Assembly: GCF_004000945.1 (NCBI RefSeq)
Contig: NZ_BIMF01000020.1
Span: forward strand, 1-64,000
DNA length: 64,000 nt
Reading direction: 5' to 3'
Source: Paenibacillus lautus NBRC 15380
GTDB taxonomy: Bacteria; Bacillota; Bacilli; Paenibacillales; Paenibacillaceae
The translations under genes were made by a program, and so were the position numbers. Every line of letters begins with the position of its first letter. The first letter of the stretch is position 1. Shown here piece after piece: positions 18,427 to 26,775 of this stretch. The notes beneath the pieces were generated by a model. That model was not told the DNA's origin and did no database searches. It was given only the letters and a program-made list of their open reading frames with translations.

Positions 18427-19305
18427 GTGCAAACCAAGCAGCCTCCCAGGCTAACCAATGAAGATTACCAATTGCAGCCCCACGCGCCTGTTCAGGTGTT
18501 TCATGGCATCCATCCGGGGACGATTCCGCTGCATTGGCATGAATTTTACGAGCTGAGTTATGTGGTTTCTGGAAAAGGTGAGCACAGGCTCAACGGTTCC
18601 TCGTATCCGCTGTCATCCGGAACCATCTTCTTGCTGACGCCAGCCGATTTTCATGAGCTGGTTTCGTTGAAAGAGGAACCTCTTGAAATTTATAATGTCA
18701 TTTTCACCGAGGCTATGATGGATGATCACATCTACCATTGGTTATTCGGTGGGAAGCTTCTGCTGCAAGCACAGCTTGAGGAGAAGCAGCTCCCGGGGGT
18801 ATTCGCCGACTATGAACGGATGAGGGAGGAAAACGGAGCCTGGCGGGAAGGCAGCGAGATCGCGATCCGGGCTACGCTTCAGCGGCTGTTGGTGGATCTG
18901 TATCGGGGCAGCGCCGCAAATCGCCTCCTGCCCACGAACGGGACGAAAGATCGGCAGCTCAACTTAAACCTGCAAAAGGCTCTAATCTACATTCATCATC
19001 ATTTCCGTGAGGATTTGAGATTGGAGGATGCAGCGGGCCAGGCCCAATACTCGGCTACTTATTTCAGCGAGTGCTTTTCGAAATCCGTGGGGCAGTCTTT
19101 TCAACGTTATCTGCAAAATGTCAGAATGCAATTCGCTGAATCGCTGCTGCAGGCATCCTCGCTGCCCGTTACCGAAATTTGTTACGCTTCCGGCTTTAAT
19201 ACATTGGGGCATTTTGAAAGGGTGTTTCGTCAGCGAAAAGGAATATCTCCCCGCCAGTACCGCAACAAGGCTGAGATAACCGAAGATATGCAGCATTTAT
19301 CCTAA
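18427..19305 (+). CDS. AraC family regulator
   Basis: A 292-residue regulator. The N-terminal cupin sensor contains IPLHWHEFYELSYVVSGKGE and LLTPADFHEL, typical of sugar-sensing AraC proteins. The C-terminal double helix-turn-helix (about 190-290) ends in GHFERVFRQRKGISPRQYR. I start at GTG 18427, eight bases after AAGGAG; GTG 18418 would overlap that SD. It precedes a dioxygenase and an isomerase gene in the same direction and probably activates them. Confidence 0.87.
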   Translation: MQTKQPPRLTNEDYQLQPHAPVQVFHGIHPGTIPLHWHEFYELSYVVSGKGEHRLNGSSYPLSSGTIFLLTPADFHELVSLKEEPLEIYNVIFTEAMMDDHIYHWLFGGKLLLQAQLEEKQLPGVFADYERMREENGAWREGSEIAIRATLQRLLVDLYRGSAANRLLPTNGTKDRQLNLNLQKALIYIHHHFREDLRLEDAAGQAQYSATYFSECFSKSVGQSFQRYLQNVRMQFAESLLQASSLPVTEICYASGFNTLGHFERVFRQRKGISPRQYRNKAEITEDMQHLS

Positions 19306-19386
19306 CGAATGCGCAGTATGGCTCTGATCGTCCGGGATATAATGACCACAGTTAACGAAATCCTTACTTGACTGGAGGTTATGAGG

Positions 19387-20130
19387 ATGACAACGCAAGC
19401 CCTTTCGAAACAGGAAGTTGAGTTTTATAAGGAACATGGGTACTACTTGTACAAGAAACCGCTGTTTAGTGCCGAAAAAATGCAGGTTCTGACATCCATC
19501 TTTGAAGAGCAGCTGGAGGAGAAGGGCAGCAAATTATCCGACGAGCTGGATACGCCGCATTTCCGTGACGAAAGGCTGCTGGACTTTCTGTTATCCGATG
19601 AGGTGCTTGATCTGGTTGAACCGATCATCGGCCCGAATATCGGGTTGTGGTCCAGCCATTTTATCTGTAAAGATCCGCATGTCGGACGTGCTACGCCATG
19701 GCATGAGGATTCGGCCTACTGGAATGGCAGATTAAGCAGCTTCGACAAGATTATCACCGTATGGCTGGCGATCGACCGCAGCTGGAAGGAAAACGGATGC
19801 ATGCGAGTTATTCCGGGCACGCACCGTAACGGTTTCTCCGATTATGAGGAAGTGGACCGGGCGAGCAATTTGTTCGACACCCAAATCAAGAGCGGTTCCG
19901 TCGATGAGTCTCAAGCGGTTTACTTCGAGTTGGAAGCGGGAGAATGCTCGCTTCACGATTCGCGCATCATTCACGGCGCGGCGCCGAATACTAGCCCGTA
20001 CCGTCGCTGCGGCTACACCATGCGGTATTTCTCGACGGAAGCGCTTGTCTATCCGGATAAGAACCCCGGCTTTAAGGTGTGGCTGGCCCGCGGGAAGAAT
20101 ATAGCCGGAACGAAATTCGTCAACGAATAA
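19387..20130 (+). CDS. Phytanoyl-CoA dioxygenase (PhyH) family protein
   Basis: A 247-residue Fe(II)/2-oxoglutarate dioxygenase. The metal facial triad is visible: His106 and Asp108 in PWHEDSAYW and His196 in RIIHGAAPN. An Arg ten residues on (YRRCGYTMRYF) is the likely 2-oxoglutarate ligand. Bacterial PhyH proteins hydroxylate diverse small molecules, so the substrate is open. ATG 19387 lies eight bases after GGAGG; ATG 19381 is too close. The next gene, a sugar isomerase-like protein, starts 27 bp later, suggesting joint action on a carbohydrate-related compound under the upstream AraC regulator. Confidence 0.85.
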   Translation: MTTQALSKQEVEFYKEHGYYLYKKPLFSAEKMQVLTSIFEEQLEEKGSKLSDELDTPHFRDERLLDFLLSDEVLDLVEPIIGPNIGLWSSHFICKDPHVGRATPWHEDSAYWNGRLSSFDKIITVWLAIDRSWKENGCMRVIPGTHRNGFSDYEEVDRASNLFDTQIKSGSVDESQAVYFELEAGECSLHDSRIIHGAAPNTSPYRRCGYTMRYFSTEALVYPDKNPGFKVWLARGKNIAGTKFVNE

Positions 20131-20157
20131 CCTGAAGGGGAAGGGAGAATTCGCGAA

Positions 20158-20958
20158 TTGAATATTCAGCTGTATAAAGCCCTATGGGGCATGGAAGGAA
20201 GCTACAGGGACCAATTGACGCGAGCTGCACAAGCCGGTTACGCGGGGATTGAAGCCCCGCTGCCTCCTCGGGATCTGGAACACGAATTCAAAAACCTGCT
20301 TGCCGAGCTGCAGCTTCATTACATTGCACAGGTGGTCACCTCCGTTCCCCATCAAGAAACCTTCGCTGAGCAGGTTCGCCGGGCTGCCGATTTCGATCCG
20401 AAGCTGATTGTATCCCATAGTGCCCGCGACGGTATGAAGCTTGTGGACCAATTTCGTTTTTTCGAATCCGCACTGAAGATGGAACAAGAGGTCGGCATCA
20501 CCATCGGCCATGAAACCCACCGATCGCGGGCGATGTTCACGCCATGGACGACGCGAACCCTGCTTGAGGAGTTCCCTGAGCTGAGCATTACAGCCGATTT
20601 CAGCCACTGGTGCTGCGTAACCGAGTCCTTGCTGGAGGATTATGTGGAAGATATGGAGGTCGCTATTCGCCGGACCGTCCATATTCACGCGCGCGTAGGC
20701 TATGCCCAGGGCCCGCAGGTTCCCCATCCCGGGGCGCCTGAATATAGCCGGGAGCTTGCGGCCTTTGAAGCATGGTGGACACGAATTGTCCAATACCGGA
20801 GAGAGCAAGGGTTCAGTTATACCAGCATAACGCCTGAATTCGGGCCTGCCAATTCCGGTTACATGCATGCGCTGCCCTTCACAGGAGCTCCTGTTACGGA
20901 TCTATGGGACGTAAACGAGTGGATGGCCAAACGAATTTCTGAACGGATGACACCATAA
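20158..20958 (+). CDS. Sugar phosphate isomerase/epimerase-like TIM-barrel protein
   Basis: A 266-residue protein of the xylose-isomerase-like TIM-barrel superfamily (AP endonuclease family 2). Metal-ligand-type residues appear in order: Glu in GYAGIEAPLP, Glu and His in IGHETHRSR, Asp and His in ITADFSHW, His in TVHIHARVGYAQGPQVPHP, and Glu in ITPEFGP. Family members isomerise or dehydrate sugars and polyols. TTG start behind GGGGAAGGGAGAA. It shares an operon with the PhyH dioxygenase. Exact substrate unknown. Confidence 0.8.
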   Translation: MNIQLYKALWGMEGSYRDQLTRAAQAGYAGIEAPLPPRDLEHEFKNLLAELQLHYIAQVVTSVPHQETFAEQVRRAADFDPKLIVSHSARDGMKLVDQFRFFESALKMEQEVGITIGHETHRSRAMFTPWTTRTLLEEFPELSITADFSHWCCVTESLLEDYVEDMEVAIRRTVHIHARVGYAQGPQVPHPGAPEYSRELAAFEAWWTRIVQYRREQGFSYTSITPEFGPANSGYMHALPFTGAPVTDLWDVNEWMAKRISERMTP

Positions 20959-20970
20959 AAAGGAAACGAA

Positions 20971-21005
20971 AACAAGCCGGACCATGAAGGTTCCGGCTTG
21001 TTATT
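20971..21005. terminator. Intrinsic terminator, possibly bidirectional
   Basis: AACAAGCCGGA (20971-20981) pairs with TCCGGCTTGTT (20992-21002). The T-tail is modest (TTATT). It lies between convergent genes. Confidence 0.7.
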
Positions 21006-21058
21006 CGTGCGTTTGGAAAGCCATCCTTGTCCAATCATTCACGCACGGCCGACAGCCA

Positions 21059-21102
21059 TCCAAGCATGCCCCGGACCACGCACTGTGCGCACAGGGAGCA
21101 GG
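21059..21102. repeat. Dispersed intergenic repeat, copy 1
   Basis: This segment shares TCCAAGCATGCCCC and GTGCGCACAGGGAGCAG with a segment at 46113-46154, separated by 10-12 variable bases. Copy 1 contains the perfect 12-bp palindrome CTGTGCGCACAG. No coding capacity is apparent. Confidence 0.65.
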
Positions 21103-21175
21103 GTGCACGATGTACAAGAAGGAGGACCGTTTGGGTATGTGTTGAGCCGTCTGTTCCCCGCCTCCCTATTACAAA

Positions 21176-21706
21176 TTAGAATAAAACAATGCCGGCAGCG
21201 CCGGCCACTAGGAGAATCAACAACGGGTGAAGTTTGTACTTCAGCAAGAGAAATAAACAGGCTCCGCAAATCAGCAGCGTAGGAATGAGGCTCTGGATGA
21301 GCCCTTCGCCCTCATCGGGATACCCAAAATGAATAGCTGCATATACAATGAGTCCTGTCGTTACGGGACGCAGGCCGTATAAAGAAGATTTTACCCATGG
21401 ATTGCTCCGCATGCGATAGAAGAGAGCGGAGAGCAGCACGATGACAACCAGCGACGGCAGGATGATGCCCGCGGTGGAGACGGCGGCTCCGATATAGCCG
21501 GCGGACTGATAGCCAATCAGCGTAGCGGCATTGGTGGCGATCGAACCGGGCGCCATACCGGCCAGCGCCACGGTCTGCTGGAATTCCGCCGTAGTCAGCA
21601 GCCCTTTTTCCGTTACCTCCTTCTGAATGACCGGGATCACCGCATAACCGCCGCCAAAGGACACGAGGCCTACACTTATGAACATCATGAACAAGTCCCA
21701 ATACAT
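21176..21706 (-). CDS. Short-chain CHR family transporter, C-terminal-type half
   Basis: A 176-residue membrane protein with a single CHR domain, marked by SFGGGYAVIPVIQKEV near the start and GMAPGSIATNAATLIGY. Paired half-size CHR proteins (as in Bacillus YwrB/YwrA) act together as chromate efflux carriers, and the family is thought to mistake chromate for sulfate. It lies 26 bp downstream of the other half and ends the sulfatase operon. The true cargo may be sulfate or a related oxyanion. Confidence 0.85.
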   Translation of the reverse strand: MYWDLFMMFISVGLVSFGGGYAVIPVIQKEVTEKGLLTTAEFQQTVALAGMAPGSIATNAATLIGYQSAGYIGAAVSTAGIILPSLVVIVLLSALFYRMRSNPWVKSSLYGLRPVTTGLIVYAAIHFGYPDEGEGLIQSLIPTLLICGACLFLLLKYKLHPLLILLVAGAAGIVLF

Positions 21707-21732
21707 GTTTCAATCGCCCCGATTCGTTTCGC

Positions 21733-22380
21733 TCAAATGTAATATTCCAGTTCCGGGCAGCTGTTGGTCGCAGCTTTCTTCTCCGTATTCGCTTGAAGGC
21801 CCAGCCGTTTTTTTATCTGAATGGCGGCCATTCCGCACAGTAGGCTTAGCGCAATAAGATAGAGGGGGTGCACGCCTGTAAACAGCATCACGGATACGGT
21901 GGCAAGGGTGGATATCGTTGTCGTCGCATCGAAGACGGCATATTTGGCCATCCGGTAAGCAGCGACGGTGATCAACGCAATAACGGCGCCATGCATTCCC
22001 TTTAAAGCAGCTTCAACCTTAGGTTGATCCCGAAAAAAAACGGCACCTACGCTGATCAGGATCACGATCAAAAACGTGGGGCATGTCACGCCAAGCACGG
22101 CCGAAACAGCCCCGGCAATACCGGCTTGCCGGTGGCCGATCATCGCGGCAGCATTCACGCCGACTCCGCCGGGAGCGGAACCGGCAAGCGAGATCAGCTC
22201 ACCGATTTCCTCCTTGTTTACCCACTTTTTCTTGCTCACCACTTCGCGCTCAATTATGGGCAGCATCGCATATCCGCCTCCGAAGGTGGAAGGCCCGATG
22301 CGAAAGAAGGTCCAAAATAGCCGGGCCAGCAGCGTTAACCGTTCTTTCAGCCTGCTAAAGTACACGTTTATCCTTTCCAT
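21733..22380 (-). CDS. Short-chain CHR family transporter, N-terminal-type half
   Basis: A 215-residue membrane protein with one CHR domain: IGPSTFGGGYAMLPIIERE, then SLAGSAPGGVGVNAAAMIGH. I start at the ATG whose A lies at 22380; it shares one base with the sulfatase stop (TAATG), so reinitiation couples the two. A longer reading frame to 22488 exists but would run through the sulfatase gene. With the 21176-21706 protein it forms a two-protein CHR carrier. Confidence 0.87.
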   Translation of the reverse strand: MERINVYFSRLKERLTLLARLFWTFFRIGPSTFGGGYAMLPIIEREVVSKKKWVNKEEIGELISLAGSAPGGVGVNAAAMIGHRQAGIAGAVSAVLGVTCPTFLIVILISVGAVFFRDQPKVEAALKGMHGAVIALITVAAYRMAKYAVFDATTTISTLATVSVMLFTGVHPLYLIALSLLCGMAAIQIKKRLGLQANTEKKAATNSCPELEYYI

Positions 22381-23918
22381 TAGGCGTGATGAATTCTCGG
22401 CATCGGCATCGGCTCCTTGCCAAGCTCGGCCCAGATATACTTGAGCAGAAGCTCTGCCTTCAGCTGCTTGTACCCCGGGTCGTCCCATAAATTGCGCAGT
22501 TCGCCGGGATCCGCTTCCAGGTCAAAGAGCTCGCCGTAGGTTTGATTGTAATAAACGGTGATTTTATAGCGCTGCTCGATGTACGTTTTTTGATGAATCG
22601 TCGTAGGCTCATGACGGAATTCGCAGAGCGCGTGCTGCCGCGCGGCGTCCGCGTTACCGAGCCACACATCCTTTTGGTCGATGCCCGTCATCGCTGGCGG
22701 TATCGGTATATTGCAGAAGGATAGGAAGGTAGGGGCCAAATCGACCAGGGACTGCATCGCATTTGTCCTTTTTCCGGCAGGCACCCGTCCTGGATATCGT
22801 GCAATGAATGGTAGCTTGATTAAATCCTCGTAATGGAACCCGCCCTTGGCTTGAAGGCCGTGCTGGCCGAAGAAATGTCCATGATCGGTGGTGAAGACAA
22901 CGATCGTATCCTCCGACAGTCCCAGTTCATCCAGTTTATCGAGAATGTTTCCGATATATTTATCCATCATGCTGATCATGCCGTAATACACGGCGACCAG
23001 CTTCTTCTTGTCGTACGCCGTTAACCTGGATTTCGAGCCGTATTCGTAATAATGATGAGAACGGTAGCCGTGGATGCCGAACCCGGTTTCAGCGAGATGG
23101 GAAAAATCGGGGTCTTCTTCCTGCGTCAGGCTAAAATGCGGCGGATTGCGGTCATGCTCACCGGGCGTCAGGGATGGGATCGTGAGTTTTTCCGGATCAT
23201 ACATCGAATCCCATGGTTCCGGCACCAGGTATTCCGGATGCGGGTCGAAGAAGCTAGCCCACATAAAGAAAGGATCATCCGCCTTCTGATATTGGTCCAA
23301 AAGCGCATTGGTTCGCTCGGCGATCCAGGTGTTGTAGTGGTATTTTTCCGGGATGGGCCAGGTGTATGTTTGGGAAGGATCCATGGTTCCCGTAGGCGGC
23401 AGGAAGTAATCCCGCCAATGGGCACATCCTTGCTCCTCCAGCCATAGGGCATAATGTTGTCCGACATGGGCCTCATTCGTATGGTTGCGGGCCAGCTCGA
23501 CGTGATCAAAGCCGTAAAAAGGACCGTGAAAATTCCGCCAATACTCCAAATCCTGAAGAATCGGGTAGGCCTCCACGGATGGGTAATCTTCCGTTGATTT
23601 CAACGGCTGAAAATGCGCCTTTCCCACCAGTGCGGTCCGGTAGCCTGCGTCTTGGAAGCTCTCTCCCACGGTATGGCGGTCTTCCAGCAGCTTTGTCCCC
23701 AAGGTCCAGGCTCCATGCTGACTCGGGTACTGCCCCGTAATGATGGAAGCCCGGCTCGGCGTGCAGGTCGGATTGGGGCAATATGCCCGATCGAACGTCG
23801 TTCCTTGACGTGCGAGGCGGTCCAGGTTCGGCGTAGAGATTTCAGGCTGAAACGCGCCGATTGTATTCCAATGCTGCTGATCGCTTGTGATTAGCAAAAT
23901 GTTAGGTCGTCTCGACAA
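22380..23918 (-). CDS. Cytoplasmic sulfatase, Cys-type
   Basis: A 512-residue sulfatase of the alkaline-phosphatase superfamily. It opens directly with RPNILLITSDQQ, which supplies metal-binding Asp residues, and has no signal peptide, so it should act in the cytoplasm. The catalytic motif CTPSRAS places Cys52 for conversion to formylglycine; no maturase gene is present in the window. FTTDHGHFFGQHG carries further metal ligands. TTG start behind AGGAGGGG. It is coupled to two CHR transporter genes and divergent from an AraC regulator. Substrates may be sulfated sugars or aryl sulfates. Confidence 0.88.
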   Translation of the reverse strand: MSRRPNILLITSDQQHWNTIGAFQPEISTPNLDRLARQGTTFDRAYCPNPTCTPSRASIITGQYPSQHGAWTLGTKLLEDRHTVGESFQDAGYRTALVGKAHFQPLKSTEDYPSVEAYPILQDLEYWRNFHGPFYGFDHVELARNHTNEAHVGQHYALWLEEQGCAHWRDYFLPPTGTMDPSQTYTWPIPEKYHYNTWIAERTNALLDQYQKADDPFFMWASFFDPHPEYLVPEPWDSMYDPEKLTIPSLTPGEHDRNPPHFSLTQEEDPDFSHLAETGFGIHGYRSHHYYEYGSKSRLTAYDKKKLVAVYYGMISMMDKYIGNILDKLDELGLSEDTIVVFTTDHGHFFGQHGLQAKGGFHYEDLIKLPFIARYPGRVPAGKRTNAMQSLVDLAPTFLSFCNIPIPPAMTGIDQKDVWLGNADAARQHALCEFRHEPTTIHQKTYIEQRYKITVYYNQTYGELFDLEADPGELRNLWDDPGYKQLKAELLLKYIWAELGKEPMPMPRIHHA

Positions 23919-24041
23919 GTGTAATCCCCTCCTAGTATGATGATATTGAAAATAACGGGTTATAAAAATAGCGGGGTGTTATATTTTTATTGTCATTTTG
24001 TTATTCTTGATAGAAAAATGAAGGAAGAGGAGGGAGCCATG

Positions 24042-24896
24042 ATGCAGGAATACGAATATGAATATGCGGAGTTCATCTATTACACGCCGGGATATTTGGA
24101 TAAAGAGGAACAGATCTGGCCTGTCCGGGCCGGGCGAAGCATTGCCAAGCCCAATTACAGGGTCGGACCGAAACGAATCGAGTGTTACAGCTTGCATTTT
24201 GTACATGAAGGCAGGGTGCGGCTGGAGTTCGAAGACAAACGAGTGGATCTGCAGAAGAATGATCTGTTCTGCCTGTTTCCGGGTCGGACCTATTATTATC
24301 ACATGCTTCCCGCGGATACACCGCTTCAGATGAGCTGGTTGGCAGTGGACGGGAACAGGGTCAAGCCATTATTGGAGCTGGCGGGCTTATTCCCGGAAAG
24401 CCCGTTCGGCAAACAGATGATATCCGCTAAGGTCAAAGAATCCTCCGAACGCGTGATTGATGCCCTGGCCGCAGTCGAGCGCTGGAAACCGGCGGTATCG
24501 CTGGAGCTGCACGGCTTGATTTATGGGCTGCTCGCCGGGATGGTCCCGGATACGGCTTCCGCACAGCCGACGGAACTTGCGGGATGGATTCACGAGTGTT
24601 TGGATTATATGGAGCTGCATGCCACCGAGGGGATTTCCGTACAGCAGGTTGCCGAATTCGCGGGGGTGCATCGGTCGTACTTCTCCAACATGTTCACCCA
24701 TCAGGTAGGAATGCCGCCATTAAAATACCTTCAGCGCATACGAATGGAAAAGGCGAAACGCTTGTTACAAGAAACCGACGCAACGATTACCGAGATTGCC
24801 TTGTCTCTCGGCTATCCGAATTTGTATTCGTTCACCAGAGCTTTCAAGATCTATTATAAGGTGCCTCCCATAACCATGCGCGGAGCTCAATGCTGA
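24042..24896 (+). CDS. AraC family regulator divergent from sulfatase operon
   Basis: A 284-residue AraC-type regulator with an N-terminal cupin-like sensor (HEGRVRLEFEDKRVDLQKND) and a C-terminal double helix-turn-helix ending in LGYPNLYSFTRAFKIYYKVP. I start at ATG 24042, eight bases after GGAGG (24029-24033); ATG 24039 and ATG 24018 are alternatives. The 120-bp divergent region with the sulfatase operon suggests local control of desulfation. Confidence 0.85.
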   Translation: MQEYEYEYAEFIYYTPGYLDKEEQIWPVRAGRSIAKPNYRVGPKRIECYSLHFVHEGRVRLEFEDKRVDLQKNDLFCLFPGRTYYYHMLPADTPLQMSWLAVDGNRVKPLLELAGLFPESPFGKQMISAKVKESSERVIDALAAVERWKPAVSLELHGLIYGLLAGMVPDTASAQPTELAGWIHECLDYMELHATEGISVQQVAEFAGVHRSYFSNMFTHQVGMPPLKYLQRIRMEKAKRLLQETDATITEIALSLGYPNLYSFTRAFKIYYKVPPITMRGAQC

Positions 24897-24919
24897 CCGT
24901 ACGGACGAAAATACGTTTT

Positions 24920-24933
24920 TGTAAACGTTTACG
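24920..24933. promoter_or_regulatory. CRE (CcpA) site before the yesMN-like pair
   Basis: TGTAAACGTTTACG contains the perfect palindrome GTAAACGTTTAC and matches the CRE consensus TGWAANCGNTNWCA except at the last base. It lies 39 bp before the histidine kinase start, suggesting carbon catabolite repression. Confidence 0.65.
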
Positions 24934-24971
24934 ATCTATTTCTTCTGACCTGGAAAAAGGAGACACGCGCC

Positions 24972-26771
24972 ATGAAACTATCTACGATTCAAAGGTGGAT
25001 ATCACCGAGGCGAAGCATTCAAGGGAAAATCTTCATTGCGTTCAGTGCGGTTACGCTCGTATCCATTGTCTCCATTACGGTCATTGTGTATATGAGCATG
25101 CGTGAGACGATCATGCAAAATGCGATCACCTCGGTCTCGGACAGCATCAGGCAGGCGGATGAATCGCTGAATATGATGCTGGAAGAGATCGACCGGCTGA
25201 ACACCGTCGTGGTGACCAACAAAAACACGGTGATCGACACCTTGCTGAGCCCTCATGAAGAAATTAGCTATGAATGGTTTCAAGAGCAGAAACGGATCGA
25301 TGAGTTTCTATCCGTTCTGATCGATTACAAGCCGTATATTTCACGGATTACCGTGGTCGGTTTGAACGGCAAGGTGTTTTTCTCGGGTGGCCCGTGGCTG
25401 GACAAGACGGTTTTGGGGACCGGAATGATGGATTACATGCTCCAGAATGGATCGCGTCATGCGTATTTCAAGCAGACCGGGGTGTCGGATGCCATCACGG
25501 TCGGGCGGGAGATCCGGTATAACCGTGAACCGATCGGGGTTGTCATGGTGGATTTGAATTATGATTTCATCCAAAAAACATACGGCGTAAAGCCGACCAC
25601 CGATAGCATGGTCTATGTGCTGGACAAGCAGGGCGGGTTTGTCTATGAGGCCGAATCGGCGCCATCCTTTGCCCCTTCGTTCGAGAAGATCCTCAGCATC
25701 CATGGGGAGCTCGCAGGGAATGGGGATGCCATCAAGCAAGCCATTGACGGCAGAGACTACATCGTCGTCAGCCGCCAATCCGGTTATACGGGATGGACCA
25801 CCCTGGCTCTGATACCGATGGATTCGCTCCTTAGCGAATCGACAAGGCTCCGTAAATTGTTGGCGGAGGTATCGGTTATCGTCTTCATTGTTATCCTGAT
25901 CGGTTCGCTGCAAGTATCTTCCCGAATCACCCTCAACATCCGGAGGTTGAAGTCCCTGATGATGTTCGTGAAGGAAGGGAATCTGACGTTCCCGAGAAAG
26001 GAAATCAAAGGCGAGGACGAGACAGGGGAGCTTTACCGCGTCTTTATCAGCATGGTGGAGGAATTGAAACGGCTGCTGGAAGGGATCCGGGTCAGCGAGA
26101 AGGAGAAGCGGGAGGCCGAGCTGACGGCGCTTCAGGCACAAATTCATCCCCATTTTTTATACAATTCGCTCAACACCATCAAGTATTTGGCCAAGATGAA
26201 CGGCGTGCCGAATATCGAAGAGGTGTCCGGATCGCTGATTGAGCTCATGCGCGGCGTTCTGGGCAATTCGAGTGAATTTCTGACGGTGAGGGAGGAGCTG
26301 GATTATGTTGAACGCTATATCTCCATTGTGAAGTACAGGTATATGCAGCCGATCCGGATGGTTACCCAGATCGAGGACGACGTTTTGCTGGAATGCCGGG
26401 TGCTGAAGCTGATGCTGCAGCCCCTTGTGGAGAATGCCATCATTCATGGAATCGGAGCGATGGAGCAGGAAGGGCTCGTGCTGATACGCGTATGCGATGA
26501 GGGCAGCGACCTGAAGATTGAAGTGATCGACAATGGCAAGGGCATAACGGAAGGGCAAAGGGCGCACCTGCCGGGCGAGACTGGCAAGAAGGGAGAAACC
26601 TCCCGTTTTAGCGGTATGGGCGTGCGCAGCGTGCATGAGCGGATCGTTCACATGTACGGCGATTCGTACGGCGTCAAGTTGTACAGTGAACCGGGTTTAT
26701 ATACGAAGGCGGAGATCCGGCTGCCGAAAAAAATGGAGAGTACGGACAAATCCCGACAAGAGGTGATATAA
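24972..26771 (+). CDS. Sensor histidine kinase, YesM type
   Basis: A 599-residue membrane kinase. Two transmembrane segments (about 21-43 and 295-315) bracket an extracytoplasmic sensor domain. A HAMP-like segment is followed by the His_kinase motif QIHPHFLYNSLNTIKYL, with the phospho-acceptor near residue 392. The ATPase domain carries LVENAIIHGIG and DNGKGI. ATG start after AAAAAGGAG. The response regulator gene starts four bases after its stop. YesM-type kinases commonly sense polysaccharide breakdown products; the downstream importer and arabinofuranosidase suggest arabinose-containing oligosaccharides. Confidence 0.92.
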   Translation: MKLSTIQRWISPRRSIQGKIFIAFSAVTLVSIVSITVIVYMSMRETIMQNAITSVSDSIRQADESLNMMLEEIDRLNTVVVTNKNTVIDTLLSPHEEISYEWFQEQKRIDEFLSVLIDYKPYISRITVVGLNGKVFFSGGPWLDKTVLGTGMMDYMLQNGSRHAYFKQTGVSDAITVGREIRYNREPIGVVMVDLNYDFIQKTYGVKPTTDSMVYVLDKQGGFVYEAESAPSFAPSFEKILSIHGELAGNGDAIKQAIDGRDYIVVSRQSGYTGWTTLALIPMDSLLSESTRLRKLLAEVSVIVFIVILIGSLQVSSRITLNIRRLKSLMMFVKEGNLTFPRKEIKGEDETGELYRVFISMVEELKRLLEGIRVSEKEKREAELTALQAQIHPHFLYNSLNTIKYLAKMNGVPNIEEVSGSLIELMRGVLGNSSEFLTVREELDYVERYISIVKYRYMQPIRMVTQIEDDVLLECRVLKLMLQPLVENAIIHGIGAMEQEGLVLIRVCDEGSDLKIEVIDNGKGITEGQRAHLPGETGKKGETSRFSGMGVRSVHERIVHMYGDSYGVKLYSEPGLYTKAEIRLPKKMESTDKSRQEVI

Positions 26772-26775
26772 AGCC

